Shown: piece by piece, positions 15,629 to 24,994 of the stretch
Position numbering within the stretch: position 1 is the first letter of the stretch
Layout of the letters: every line of letters starts with the position of its first letter
NCBI GenBank assembly: GCA_036511595.1
Contig: DATCBY010000026.1
Location: 1-47,456, forward strand
Direction of reading: 5' to 3'
Source of the DNA: DASZQY01 sp036511595
GTDB taxonomy: Bacteria; Pseudomonadota; Alphaproteobacteria; Rhizobiales; Kaistiaceae
DNA length: 47,456 nt
Position numbers and translations under genes: made by a program
Notes under the pieces: model-generated
Database searches by the model: none
What the model saw: the letters and a program-made list of their open reading frames with translations, nothing else
Told to the model about the DNA's origin: nothing

Positions 15629-16720
15629 ATGAAACAAAAAGAAGATTCACTATCTGTCTTGGACGAGTCCGGGAGTGGCGACCGTGTCCCTTATTCAGGC
15701 GGAAAGGTGCGAGCGGTGCTAGACGGTGCCATCCTCTCCCCTCCTCCGGTCTGGATGATGCGCCAGGCAGGACGTTACCTGCCGGAGTATCGGGCGCTGC
15801 GGGCGAAGGCGAAGGGGTTCCTCGACCTTTGTTACGATCCGGCACGCGCTGCGGAGATCACCCTGCAGCCGGTGCATCGCTTCGGCGTCGATGCGGCAAT
15901 ACTCTTCTCGGACATTCTGGTGATCCCGCATGCCCTTGGCCGCCGCGTCGATTTCGTCGAGGGCGAAGGTCCGCGCCTCGATCCGATCGATGTGCGCGGA
16001 ATCGAGCGGCTCGATGATGCCCATGCGGTCGAGCGCCTCGCCCCCATCCTCGAGACGGTGCTGCGCGTGCGCCAGAACCTGTCGCCCGGCAAGTCGCTGA
16101 TCGGCTTCTGCGGTGCGCCGTGGACAGTGGCGACCTACATGATCGCCGGCCGCGGCACGCCCGATCAGGCGCCGGCGCTGGAATTCGCCGCCGCCTATCC
16201 TGACGCCATGCAGCAACTGATCGATACGCTGGTTGCCGTGTCCGCCGATTACCTGGTGGCGCAGATCAGGGCCGACGCCGACGTCGTGCAGATCTTCGAC
16301 ACCTGGGCCGGGGTGCTCGACGATGACGGCTTTGAGCGCTGGTGCGTCGAGCCGACCGCGGCAATCGTGCGCGCGGTGAAGGCGAACGAACCGGATGCAC
16401 GCGTCATCGGTTTCCCGAAGGGGATAGGCGACCGGCTCGAGCGCTACGTCGCGGCGACCGCCATCGACGGCGTCTCGCTCGATACGACCGTGCCGTTGGC
16501 TTTTGCGCGCGACCATCTCCAGCCGCGCGTCGCCGTGCAGGGCAATCTCGATCCGCTCCTGCTCGTTGCCGGCGGTGACGCGATGGACGTCGCCGTGGAT
16601 GCGATCCTGCAGGTGCTCGGCGACGGCCGCTTCATCTTCAATCTTGGCCACGGCATCCTGCCGGAGACACCGGTCGAGAATGTCGCGCGCCTGGTAGAGC
16701 GCGTGCGGGGCAGCGCATGA
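15629..16720 (+). CDS. hemE: Uroporphyrinogen decarboxylase
   Basis: HemE converts uroporphyrinogen III to coproporphyrinogen III in haem synthesis. The core begins WMMRQAGRYLPEYR (residues 42-55 of this frame), with the substrate-binding Arg45 and Arg49, then FSDILVIPHALG (Asp95), GFCGAPWT and FNLGHGILPETP. The frame from the ATG at 15629 gives 363 residues, but the first 26 are hydrophilic and not family-like and no ribosome binding site precedes that ATG. A GTG at 15707 behind GGCGGAAAG, giving VRAVLDG as the start, is at least as likely. If so the origin region continues into this interval. The stop overlaps hemJ as ATGA. Confidence 0.93.
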   Translation: MKQKEDSLSVLDESGSGDRVPYSGGKVRAVLDGAILSPPPVWMMRQAGRYLPEYRALRAKAKGFLDLCYDPARAAEITLQPVHRFGVDAAILFSDILVIPHALGRRVDFVEGEGPRLDPIDVRGIERLDDAHAVERLAPILETVLRVRQNLSPGKSLIGFCGAPWTVATYMIAGRGTPDQAPALEFAAAYPDAMQQLIDTLVAVSADYLVAQIRADADVVQIFDTWAGVLDDDGFERWCVEPTAAIVRAVKANEPDARVIGFPKGIGDRLERYVAATAIDGVSLDTTVPLAFARDHLQPRVAVQGNLDPLLLVAGGDAMDVAVDAILQVLGDGRFIFNLGHGILPETPVENVARLVERVRGSA

Positions 16721-17160
16721 GCGCGCTCGCCGGCCAGGCCTACCTGTGGGTGAAGGCGATCCACATTTTTGCGGTCATCGCCTGGATGGCGGGGGTTTTC
16801 TACCTGCCGCGGCTGTTCGTCTATCACGCCGATACCGCACGCGGCACGGAGAAGTCGGAGACGTTCAAGGTCATGGAGCGCCGCCTCTATGCCGCCATCA
16901 TGACGCCGGCGATGATCGCGACCTGGCTTGCCGGCATTGCGCTTGCCACCTCCGGCCACTTCTGGGCGGACCATTGGCTGATGGCGAAGCTCGTCCTGGT
17001 TATCGCCCTGACGGCGTTTCATCTCTGGCTGGGCGCCCGCATCCGCGACTTCGCCACCGACAGCAATCGCCTGTCGGCACGCACCTATCGCATGGCTAAC
17101 GAATTGCCGACGCTGCTCCTGATCGGCATTGTCATCCTGGTGGTGGTCAAACCGTTCTGA
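16717..17160 (+). CDS. hemJ: Protoporphyrinogen oxidase HemJ
   Basis: The 147-residue integral membrane protein oxidises protoporphyrinogen IX to protoporphyrin IX in bacteria lacking HemG and HemY. Four membrane helices can be seen (about 10-33, 62-80, 87-105 and 125-145). The first contains KAIHIFAVIAWMAGVFYLPRLFVYH, with the conserved His16, Arg32 and His37 expected of the family and probably involved in haem binding. The position directly behind hemE, overlapping by four bases, supports a haem-synthesis role. Confidence 0.92.
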   Translation: MSALAGQAYLWVKAIHIFAVIAWMAGVFYLPRLFVYHADTARGTEKSETFKVMERRLYAAIMTPAMIATWLAGIALATSGHFWADHWLMAKLVLVIALTAFHLWLGARIRDFATDSNRLSARTYRMANELPTLLLIGIVILVVVKPF

Positions 17161-17372
17161 CGACAGCTTCCGGGCACGGCGCTTCGCCTCTTGCCGCCGG
17201 GCCTGCGAGCGTCTATCTTCCCGCCACCGCACAAAAGCAGACAGGCGCAGGCACCTTTTCAAACGCCGATGCGCCACCCGGAAGCCAGACGCGCCGGGCC
17301 AAAAGTTCTGCAAATACCTCTCTCCCGCCCTTTCCGTGCCGGCATTCCCCGTTCCAAAGAGACTCCCGATCC

Positions 17373-18638
<1,266 letters not shown>

Positions 18639-18664
18639 GGGGGTGGCGGCGTTATTCAGCCGCC

Positions 18665-18931
18665 ATGCCCTCGACCGTCATCCGCGACTTCAGCTACGAC
18701 GAAGCCCGCAACGAGCTCACCGTCACCTTCCGGACGGGCAAGGTCTACGTCTACACACTGGTGCCGCCTTCGGTCGCGGCGGCCGCCGCTGCGGCGCTTT
18801 CTCCGGGCGCTTTCTTCAACCAGATGATCGGCGACAGGTACCGCTACCGCCAAGAAAAAGGTGAGGCGGCGCGCGAAAAGGAGCCGGGCATGTCGCTCCG
18901 CGATGCGCTGAAAGCGTCAACGGAGGACTAG
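18665..18931 (+). CDS. KTSC domain protein
   Basis: The 88-residue protein has the KTSC domain pattern: VIRDFSYDEARNELTVTFRTGKVYVYTLVPPSV with a small YXYxxVP core, then AFFNQMIGDRYRY. KTSC is named after a Lys tRNA synthetase fusion and probably binds nucleic acid; function is not established. GGCGGC/GCCGCC arms (18645-18650, 18659-18664) form a hairpin that ends one base before the ATG, which could control its translation or be the tail of the rho message. Its stop overlaps the convergent PIN gene stop by four bases. Confidence 0.85.
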   Translation: MPSTVIRDFSYDEARNELTVTFRTGKVYVYTLVPPSVAAAAAAALSPGAFFNQMIGDRYRYRQEKGEAAREKEPGMSLRDALKASTED

Positions 18932-19299
18932 GCCAGCTTCAGCCCACAATGTTTGGCGAAGTGGCGGAAGTCCTTGTCGCGCGTGATCAGTGCGACATCG
19001 TGATCGATGCAGGACTGGGCGATCAGTGTGTCAGAGAGCCGGGCGCGTAGCTTCCTTGCCAAAATAATGCCTCGCGACCCCGCCGCACGCAGCCAGTAGT
19101 CGGGTTGCAGTTCCAGCAGCGGAAAGTCCAGTATCATCTCGCGGTATCGCGGCGGTAGCTTTGGCTCCGAGAGAAGTTCCGAGAGAACGATTGGCGGCAG
19201 TGCGACATTGCCAAGTGACGCGTCGAGGTTTTCGACGTCGGCGCCTTGGTCGCCCTGAATGAAAGCTATGAGCGTCGAGCTGTCGACGGCGACTACCAT
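18928..19299 (-). CDS. PIN-domain toxin, VapC type
   Basis: The 123-residue protein is a PIN-domain ribonuclease of the VapC class. Conserved acidic residues are placed as in active enzymes: Asp6 (VVAVDSSTL), Glu41 (VLSELL), Asp90 (RLSDTLIAQ) and Asp108 (LITRDKDF). The end of the antitoxin gene overlaps its start by seven bases, as usual for toxin-antitoxin operons. The expected role is cleavage of tRNA or rRNA when the antitoxin is degraded. No target can be read from sequence. Confidence 0.88.
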   Translation of the reverse strand: MVVAVDSSTLIAFIQGDQGADVENLDASLGNVALPPIVLSELLSEPKLPPRYREMILDFPLLELQPDYWLRAAGSRGIILARKLRARLSDTLIAQSCIDHDVALITRDKDFRHFAKHCGLKLA

Positions 19300-19505
19300 T
19301 CGCGATCTTCGCGGAGTTCGTCGAGGTCGATGGTGAACTTGAAGGTACCGCGCAGCTTGCGAAATTCCTGCTGGGCCCGTGTCTGGACGAGGTGCTTCAA
19401 AGCCGCGCGCACGGTCTCGGAAACGCCACCGCCCGTCAGTTCCTGGGCCATTTCCAGGTCGTGAGCAGGCACCTCAACCGTGATCTTCCGCAAACCATCA
19501 TCCAT
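19293..19505 (-). CDS. VapB-type ribbon-helix-helix antitoxin
   Basis: About 70 residues from the ATG at 19505. The N-terminal half has the ribbon-helix-helix pattern RKITVEVPAHDLEMAQELTGGGVSETVRAALKHL, seen in DNA-binding antitoxins, and the acidic C-terminus (FTIDLDELREDREW) is the likely toxin-binding tail. The longer frame to 19583 runs through the operator and is rejected. The gene stop lies inside the toxin start. The promoter with a palindrome between its -35 and -10 boxes, described separately, supports autoregulation. Confidence 0.85.
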   Translation of the reverse strand: MDDGLRKITVEVPAHDLEMAQELTGGGVSETVRAALKHLVQTRAQQEFRKLRGTFKFTIDLDELREDREW

Positions 19506-19512
19506 GCCAGCT

Positions 19513-19559
19513 AATGTACCAGCATCTATGCTGGTCTGCAAGCTGGTGTGGCTGCTGGT
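19513..19559 (-). promoter_or_regulatory. Promoter and operator of the VapBC-type pair
   Basis: Read on the minus strand, TTGCAG (19541-19536) and TACATT (19518-19513) form -35 and -10 boxes with a 17-base spacer. The spacer is almost completely filled by the palindrome ACCAGCAT-CT-ATGCTGGT (19518-19535). The half-site GCTGGT recurs on the plus strand at 19530, 19542 and 19554, exactly 12 bases apart, and ACCAGC is at 19518. A ribbon-helix-helix antitoxin bound here would block RNA polymerase directly and could extend cooperatively upstream. Confidence 0.65.
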
Positions 19560-19645
19560 CTCGCGACCATATGCCAACGGCAAGAAGATGCGGGCGATGT
19601 TCGAAAAATCCGGTCCGCCGAGGAAGGCGAGCCCTGTTGCTGGAG

Positions 19646-21667
19646 CTAGTCGGGTCTGTCGTTAAGCAACGCCACCAGCGCCTCCACATCCATAACCGGC
19701 AGCGAGCATGTCTCGCCGCGGCAGACGTAGGCGGTTGCCCTGCCCCGCACTGCTGTCTTGCCCGCGGCCGGGTGGCCGGTCGGCAGGTGCACCTGCCCGG
19801 CGTGCGCGGACAATATGATACTGGGCGTCCAAGCCTTGCGAACGGCGGCGGTCAGGCTTTCGCCTGACGCGCCGGGCGGCGTGACCACGACGACCTCGAC
19901 CGCGCCCATCCGCAGGTCAAGCGCATTGAGCGTGCCGGTTGCGGCGAAAAGATTGCTGGCGATCGCCGATGCGGACGCCGCAAGGATATCGTCGGCGTCG
20001 CGGCGGTAGCCTTCGTTGCCCGTCAGATGCCATAGGCGGATCAGGTTCTGTGTCATGAGCGAGGTGGCACTCGGCGTTGCCTCGTCGGTGGTGGCCTTCG
20101 GGCGCACGATCAGTGCATCGGCATCGGCCGCCGACAGGAAGTAGCCGGGCGAGTCGTTGTCCCAGTGGTACGTGCGCACGGTGGCGGTGAAGGCTTCGGC
20201 TTTCTGTAGCCAGCCGGTGTTGAGGGTCGCGGCGTGGAGCGCCAGCGCTGCCTTGGTCATGGCGGCGTAGTCGCTGGCAAGACCGGGAAAGACCGACTTG
20301 CCCTGGCGCCACGCGTGCGCGAGTCGGTCGCCGGCGCTCATGGTGCCGGCGACGAACGCAAAGGCGCCTTCCGCCAGCGCAGTCCAGTCAGGCCGGCCAA
20401 AACTCGCGCCGGCGAGCGCCAGGGCGGCGATCATCAGACCGTTCCAGTCGGCAAGCACCTTGTCGTCGGTTCCCGGGCGGACGCGGCCGCCCCGGCGGGC
20501 GAGAAGCTTTTCGCGCGCATCGCGAAGGCGAGCCTCTTCGGCGGCCACGAGTTGTTCCGGTCGCTCAAGCCGGTTGGCGATCGAGACGCCTTCCCAATTG
20601 CCGCCCGCTCGTATGTCGTAGGTCTCGGCGAAGAAAGCGCCCTCCTCCGGGCCGAGCGCCGCGATGATCTCGGCCGGCGTCCATACATAGAACCGACCCT
20701 CGTGGCCCTCGGAGTCGGCGTCGAGGCTGGCGGCGAAGGCGCCGCCCGGCAGCCGCATCTCGCGTGTCAGCCATCCGATCGTCTCTTCGACACGCGCCTT
20801 GAAAAGGGTCTCGCCGGTCGCGAGCCAGGCCAGCGTCAGCAGTTCGAGGAGCTGGGCGTTGTCGTAAAGCATCTTCTCGAAATGAGGGGCGAGCCAGCGC
20901 TCGTCGACCGAGTAGCGGGCGAAGCCGCCGCCAACGTGGTCGTAAATGCCGCCGATGCATATTTCGCGAAGCGTCAGCAGGACGATGTCGCGGAAGCGGC
21001 CGGCGCCGGTGCGGTCGCCGGTGCGCCACAGCAACTCGAGCAGGCTTGCTTGCGGGAACTTTGGTGCGCCCCGCGTGCCGCCGTGGACTGTGTCCATCAG
21101 CGACAGCAGCCGGTCGGCCGCGGTGTCGAGGAGCGAACGATCGAGGACGACGCCCGCGCCGGAGGGCCGTTCGGCGAGCTTTTCCATGATGAACGCGCGG
21201 TTGGCGGCGATCTTGTCCGGCTCCTGGCGAAACAGCCTCGCCACCTCGTTCAGGAGATCGACAAAGGCAGGCCGACCGTAGCGGGCGGTCTTGGGAAAAT
21301 AGGTTCCGCCCCAGATCGGCTCGCCGTCAGGCATCAGGAACATGGTCAATGGCCAGCCGCCCTGCTCGCTGAGGGCGTGGAGGGCGGCCATGTAGATCTG
21401 GTCGACATCGGGCCGCTCCTCGCGGTCGACCTTGATGGAGACGAAGAGGCGGTTCATCACTTCGGCGGTGGCCGCGTCCTCGAAGCTCTCGTGGGCCATC
21501 ACGTGGCACCAATGGCAGGCTGCGTAGCCGATCGAAAGCACGATGGGCCGGTTGCTGGCCTTGGCTTCGTCCAGCGCCGCCCTGCCCCACGGCCGCCAGT
21601 GGACGGGGTTATCCTTGTGCTGAAGCAGGTAGGGGCTGGCCTCGTGGCGGAGGAGATTTTCGGGCAT
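19646..21667 (-). CDS. DUF255 thioredoxin-domain protein (YyaL/SSP411 family)
   Basis: The 673-residue protein belongs to the DUF255/YyaL family. It has an N-terminal thioredoxin-like domain with NPVHWRPWG, SIGYAACHWCHVMAHESF (CxxC Cys51 and Cys54) and IKVDREERPDVDQIYM, followed by a six-hairpin alpha/alpha barrel related to N-acylglucosamine epimerases (GGIYDHVGGGFARYSVDERWLAPHFEKMLYDNAQLL and so on). The true substrate is not known; the human homologue is linked to spermatogenesis. Length and domain order are normal. It is divergent from mnmE, with 78 bases between. Confidence 0.92.
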   Translation of the reverse strand: MPENLLRHEASPYLLQHKDNPVHWRPWGRAALDEAKASNRPIVLSIGYAACHWCHVMAHESFEDAATAEVMNRLFVSIKVDREERPDVDQIYMAALHALSEQGGWPLTMFLMPDGEPIWGGTYFPKTARYGRPAFVDLLNEVARLFRQEPDKIAANRAFIMEKLAERPSGAGVVLDRSLLDTAADRLLSLMDTVHGGTRGAPKFPQASLLELLWRTGDRTGAGRFRDIVLLTLREICIGGIYDHVGGGFARYSVDERWLAPHFEKMLYDNAQLLELLTLAWLATGETLFKARVEETIGWLTREMRLPGGAFAASLDADSEGHEGRFYVWTPAEIIAALGPEEGAFFAETYDIRAGGNWEGVSIANRLERPEQLVAAEEARLRDAREKLLARRGGRVRPGTDDKVLADWNGLMIAALALAGASFGRPDWTALAEGAFAFVAGTMSAGDRLAHAWRQGKSVFPGLASDYAAMTKAALALHAATLNTGWLQKAEAFTATVRTYHWDNDSPGYFLSAADADALIVRPKATTDEATPSATSLMTQNLIRLWHLTGNEGYRRDADDILAASASAIASNLFAATGTLNALDLRMGAVEVVVVTPPGASGESLTAAVRKAWTPSIILSAHAGQVHLPTGHPAAGKTAVRGRATAYVCRGETCSLPVMDVEALVALLNDRPD

Positions 21668-21745
21668 CTAACTGTCGGGTTCAATGGTGGGCGGCCGCCT
21701 GTCACTTAGCCGCAAATCCGGCGACAGCAAAAACACGGCGTTGGC

Positions 21746-23068
21746 ATGGCGGATGATACGATCTTCGCGTTGTCGAGCGGCCTGCCTCCCGCGGGGGTCG
21801 CGATTGTACGCGTAAGCGGCCCTGGCGTCCGATTCGGACTCGAAACATTAATCGATTCGGTGCCGGAACCGCGCAGGGCTATCCTTCGGTCGGTGAGGGC
21901 ACGTGATGGCGGGATCATAGACCGCGCGCTGGTTCTCTTCTTTCCCAGGCCGGCCAGCTTCACCGGAGAAGACGTCGCCGAGCTGCATCTTCACGGCGGT
22001 CGCGCCGTCGTCGCCGCGGCGCTCGCTGCTCTGGGCGCCCTCCCCGGCTTTCGCCCGGCTGAGCCCGGCGAGTTCACCCGCCGTGCCTTCGCCAATCAGC
22101 GCATGGACCTCACCCAGGTCGAAGGTCTTGCCGATCTCATCGCGGCCGAAACCGAGGGACAGCGCCGCCAGGCACTGCGTCAGGCGGACGGCGCCCTCGG
22201 CCGCCAATACGAAAGTTGGCGCAGCGCGCTTGTCCGGGCGCGCGCGCTGATCGAGGCCGAGCTGGATTTCGCCGAGGAGGAAGATATCCCCGGCGGTGTT
22301 TCCGTCCAGAGTTGGGACATCGTCCGGGGGCTCGAAAAAGAGATTGTTAACCATCTTGCCGACCGGCGCGGCGAGCGCCTGCGCGACGGCGCCGAGATCG
22401 TGATCCTGGGTCCACCCAACGCCGGCAAGTCCAGCCTCCTTAATGCGATCGCCAAACGTGACGTGGCGATCGTCACCGCAGAGCCGGGCACCACCCGAGA
22501 TCTGATCGAAGTGAAACTCGATCTCAGCGGCTATCCGGTCACCCTGGTCGACACCGCCGGTCTGCGGGAGACGGATGGCTTGGTAGAACGGGAGGGTATA
22601 CGCCGTGCCGAAGCCCGTGCCGGGCGTGCCGACGTGGTGGTGTGGCTGGTGGACATGACCATGCCGGGGCCCGTCCCACCGCCCTTCCCCGGCATGCTTT
22701 TGGTGGCCACTAAACTCGACAAGATTGATTCGGAGGCCGAACGAAAGTTGCTTTCCAACGGCTTCGATGCCGCAGTTTCCGCGGTAACTGGCGACGGCGT
22801 CAATGAACTGCTGGGGCTGCTTTCCAAGCGGATTTCGGCCGAAATTCCTCCGACAGAATCGCCGTTGATCACCCGGTCCCGACACAGGTCGGCGCTAGAG
22901 GATTGCCTACAGGCGATGCGGGCTGCGCTGGCTGGAACGGCTGAGCCCATCGAGTTGCGTGCAGAAGAACTTCGTCGCGCCGGCGACGCCTTGGCGCGCA
23001 TCACGGGGCGGATTGATGTCGAAGACATGCTTGAGGTCATCTTCCGGGAGTTCTGCGTTGGTAAGTAA
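21746..23068 (+). CDS. mnmE: tRNA uridine-5-carboxymethylaminomethyl(34) GTPase
   Basis: MnmE works with MnmG to modify the wobble uridine (cmnm5) of tRNAs. The 440-residue protein has an N-terminal tetrahydrofolate-binding domain (FTGEDVAELHLHGG), a helical domain and an inserted G domain: G1 GPPNAGKS (222-229), PGTTRD (247-252), DTAG (269-272) and TKLD (about 324-327). It ends in the catalytic FCVGK motif (436-440). The G domain is slightly short in the loop after DMTMPGPVP. A parS-like site follows directly after its stop. Confidence 0.96.
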   Translation: MADDTIFALSSGLPPAGVAIVRVSGPGVRFGLETLIDSVPEPRRAILRSVRARDGGIIDRALVLFFPRPASFTGEDVAELHLHGGRAVVAAALAALGALPGFRPAEPGEFTRRAFANQRMDLTQVEGLADLIAAETEGQRRQALRQADGALGRQYESWRSALVRARALIEAELDFAEEEDIPGGVSVQSWDIVRGLEKEIVNHLADRRGERLRDGAEIVILGPPNAGKSSLLNAIAKRDVAIVTAEPGTTRDLIEVKLDLSGYPVTLVDTAGLRETDGLVEREGIRRAEARAGRADVVVWLVDMTMPGPVPPPFPGMLLVATKLDKIDSEAERKLLSNGFDAAVSAVTGDGVNELLGLLSKRISAEIPPTESPLITRSRHRSALEDCLQAMRAALAGTAEPIELRAEELRRAGDALARITGRIDVEDMLEVIFREFCVGK

Positions 23069-23084
23069 CGTTCCACGTGAAACA
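23069..23084. other. parS-like centromere site 1
   Basis: CGTTCCACGTGAAACA differs from TGTTCCACGTGAAACA by one base and contains the central CACGTG with matching arms. It lies directly behind the mnmE stop and ends at the first base of the ATG at 23084, which is a further reason to reject that ATG as the start of mnmG. ParB encoded 3.4 kb downstream is the expected binding protein. It is about 7.6 kb from the putative oriC. Confidence 0.75.
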
Positions 23085-23125
23085 TGCGGTTTGACCGACT
23101 GGTCATGGTCGGATACGGCAGCGTC

Positions 23126-24994
23126 ATGAGCGACAAAAAATTTGACGTCGTGGTGGTCGGCGGTGGACATGCTGGCACCGAAGCTGCCGCGGCGGCTGCG
23201 CGATGCGGCGCGCACACGGTATTGCTTACACAGGCGTTTGGGACCGTTGGCGCCATGTCCTGCAATCCCGCGATTGGCGGGCTTGGCAAGGGGCATCTGG
23301 TACGCGAGATCGACGCACTTGACGGGATCATGGGGGTCGCCGCCGACCGGGCTGGGATTCAGTTCCGGGTTCTTAACCGTAGGAAAGGCCCAGCCGTGCG
23401 AGGGCCGCGAGCACAGGCCGACCGGAAGCTTTATCGTGCCGCGGTTCAAGGTTTGCTGGCAGCGGAGGCAAATCTGGAGATTCTGGAAGGCGAGGCGGCA
23501 GATATCGAGTTGTCGACCGGGCGAATTTCTGCAGTTGTCCTGGCGGACGGACGCAGAATTTCGGCCCGTGCGGTCGTCATCACAACCGGGACTTTCCTGC
23601 GCGGGCTAGTTCACATTGGCGAGATAAAGATTCCGGCCGGGCGGGTGGGTGAGAATCCGTCGGTGGGATTGGCGAAAACGCTGGAATCGCTTGGGCTCAG
23701 GATGGGGCGGCTGAAGACCGGAACTCCACCGAGACTGGACGGGAAAACCATTGATTTTGCTGGCCTGGAAGCTCAGGCCGGAGATGAGCCGCCGGAGCCG
23801 TTTTCGACGCTGACCGAGGCGATAGAGACGGCGCAGGTACGGTGCCATATCACGCGGACCACGCCGTCTACGCACGCGATTATAGCCGCCAACATACACC
23901 GTGCGCCGATGTACTCCGGCGAGATCACGAGTCGCGGGCCGCGCTATTGTCCTTCCATCGAGGACAAGGTCGTCCGCTTCGGCGAGCGCAACGGGCACCA
24001 GATCTTTCTTGAGCCGGAAGGGCTGGACGACGACACGATCTACCCGAACGGGATTTCGACCTCGCTGCCGGAAGACGTGCAGAGACAACTGGTGGTTTCG
24101 ATCCCGGGCCTGGAGAAGGCGCGGATCGTGCGACCCGGATACGCGATCGAATATGACTATGTCGATCCGCGCGAACTTCGCCCGACGCTGGAGGTGAACG
24201 CGGTGGATGGGCTGTTCCTGGCGGGCCAGATCAATGGCACCACCGGGTACGAGGAGGCGGCGGCTCAGGGGCTGGTTGCCGGCATGAACGCCGCCAGGGT
24301 CGCCGGGGGTGGCGAGGGGCTGATGATCGGGCGCGGCGACGGCTACGTCGGTGTGCTGATCGACGACCTGACGACGCGCGGCGTTTCCGAGCCATACCGC
24401 ATGTTCACCTCTCGGGCGGAATACCGGCTGTCGTTGCGGGCTGACAACGCCGACCAGCGCCTGACACCGTTGGGCATCAAAGCAGGTCTGGTTGGGCAAC
24501 GACGGGCGGGGGCCTTTGCGGGGCGCATGGAATCCCTCGAGCGGGCGAGGGCGCTCACCAAGGGCTTGAGCCTGACGCCGAACGAGGCGGAGGTTCACGG
24601 AATCCATCTTAATCATGATGGGGTGCGGCGGTCGGCATTCGAGCTGCTGGCGCGCAACGATGTTGGCCTGGCTGACCTGTCGCGGGTTTGGCCGGAACTC
24701 GCAGGGCTCGGTCGATTCGCCTCCGAACAGATCGAAATCGAGGCGAAGTACGCGGTCTATCTGGAACGCCAGGATTCTGACATCGCTAGCCTGCGCCGGG
24801 ATGATGCGGTCGAGATTTCAGCCGATCTCGACTACCGCGCGGTTGCCGGACTTTCTAACGAGCTGCGCGACAAGCTGGATGCGGTCCGGCCGGCAACGCT
24901 CGGGCAGGCGGGCAGAGTGGAAGGCATGACGCCGGCCGCGATGGGGCTGCTTCTCGCCGCGACCAGAAAGCGCGGTGGGCGGCGGGCGGCCTGA
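23126..24994 (+). CDS. mnmG: tRNA uridine-5-carboxymethylaminomethyl(34) synthesis enzyme
   Basis: MnmG (GidA) is the FAD-dependent partner of MnmE. The 622-residue protein from the ATG at 23126 starts DKKFDVVVVGGGHAGTEAA, with the dinucleotide-binding GGGHAG. It then shows SCNPAIGGLGKGHLVREIDALDG (about 50-72), GTPPRLDGKTIDF, the conserved insertion GPRYCPSIEDKVVRF, GQINGTTGYEEAAAQG and the C-terminal domain ending in AAMGLLLAATRKRGG. The frame is open up to 23084 but that stretch covers parS and is not conserved. It overlaps rsmG by 20 bases. Confidence 0.96.
   Translation: MSDKKFDVVVVGGGHAGTEAAAAAARCGAHTVLLTQAFGTVGAMSCNPAIGGLGKGHLVREIDALDGIMGVAADRAGIQFRVLNRRKGPAVRGPRAQADRKLYRAAVQGLLAAEANLEILEGEAADIELSTGRISAVVLADGRRISARAVVITTGTFLRGLVHIGEIKIPAGRVGENPSVGLAKTLESLGLRMGRLKTGTPPRLDGKTIDFAGLEAQAGDEPPEPFSTLTEAIETAQVRCHITRTTPSTHAIIAANIHRAPMYSGEITSRGPRYCPSIEDKVVRFGERNGHQIFLEPEGLDDDTIYPNGISTSLPEDVQRQLVVSIPGLEKARIVRPGYAIEYDYVDPRELRPTLEVNAVDGLFLAGQINGTTGYEEAAAQGLVAGMNAARVAGGGEGLMIGRGDGYVGVLIDDLTTRGVSEPYRMFTSRAEYRLSLRADNADQRLTPLGIKAGLVGQRRAGAFAGRMESLERARALTKGLSLTPNEAEVHGIHLNHDGVRRSAFELLARNDVGLADLSRVWPELAGLGRFASEQIEIEAKYAVYLERQDSDIASLRRDDAVEISADLDYRAVAGLSNELRDKLDAVRPATLGQAGRVEGMTPAAMGLLLAATRKRGGRRAA

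Noticed and set aside
15426..15632. ORF inside the origin gap
   Set aside because: Covers the CtrA box and DnaA-like motifs; no ribosome binding site and no family-like sequence.
20234..21709. 491-codon plus-strand ORF
   Set aside because: Antisense to the DUF255 gene; no motif and unlikely composition.
23084..23125. Upstream ATG for mnmG
   Set aside because: Begins at the last base of parS and adds a non-conserved extension.
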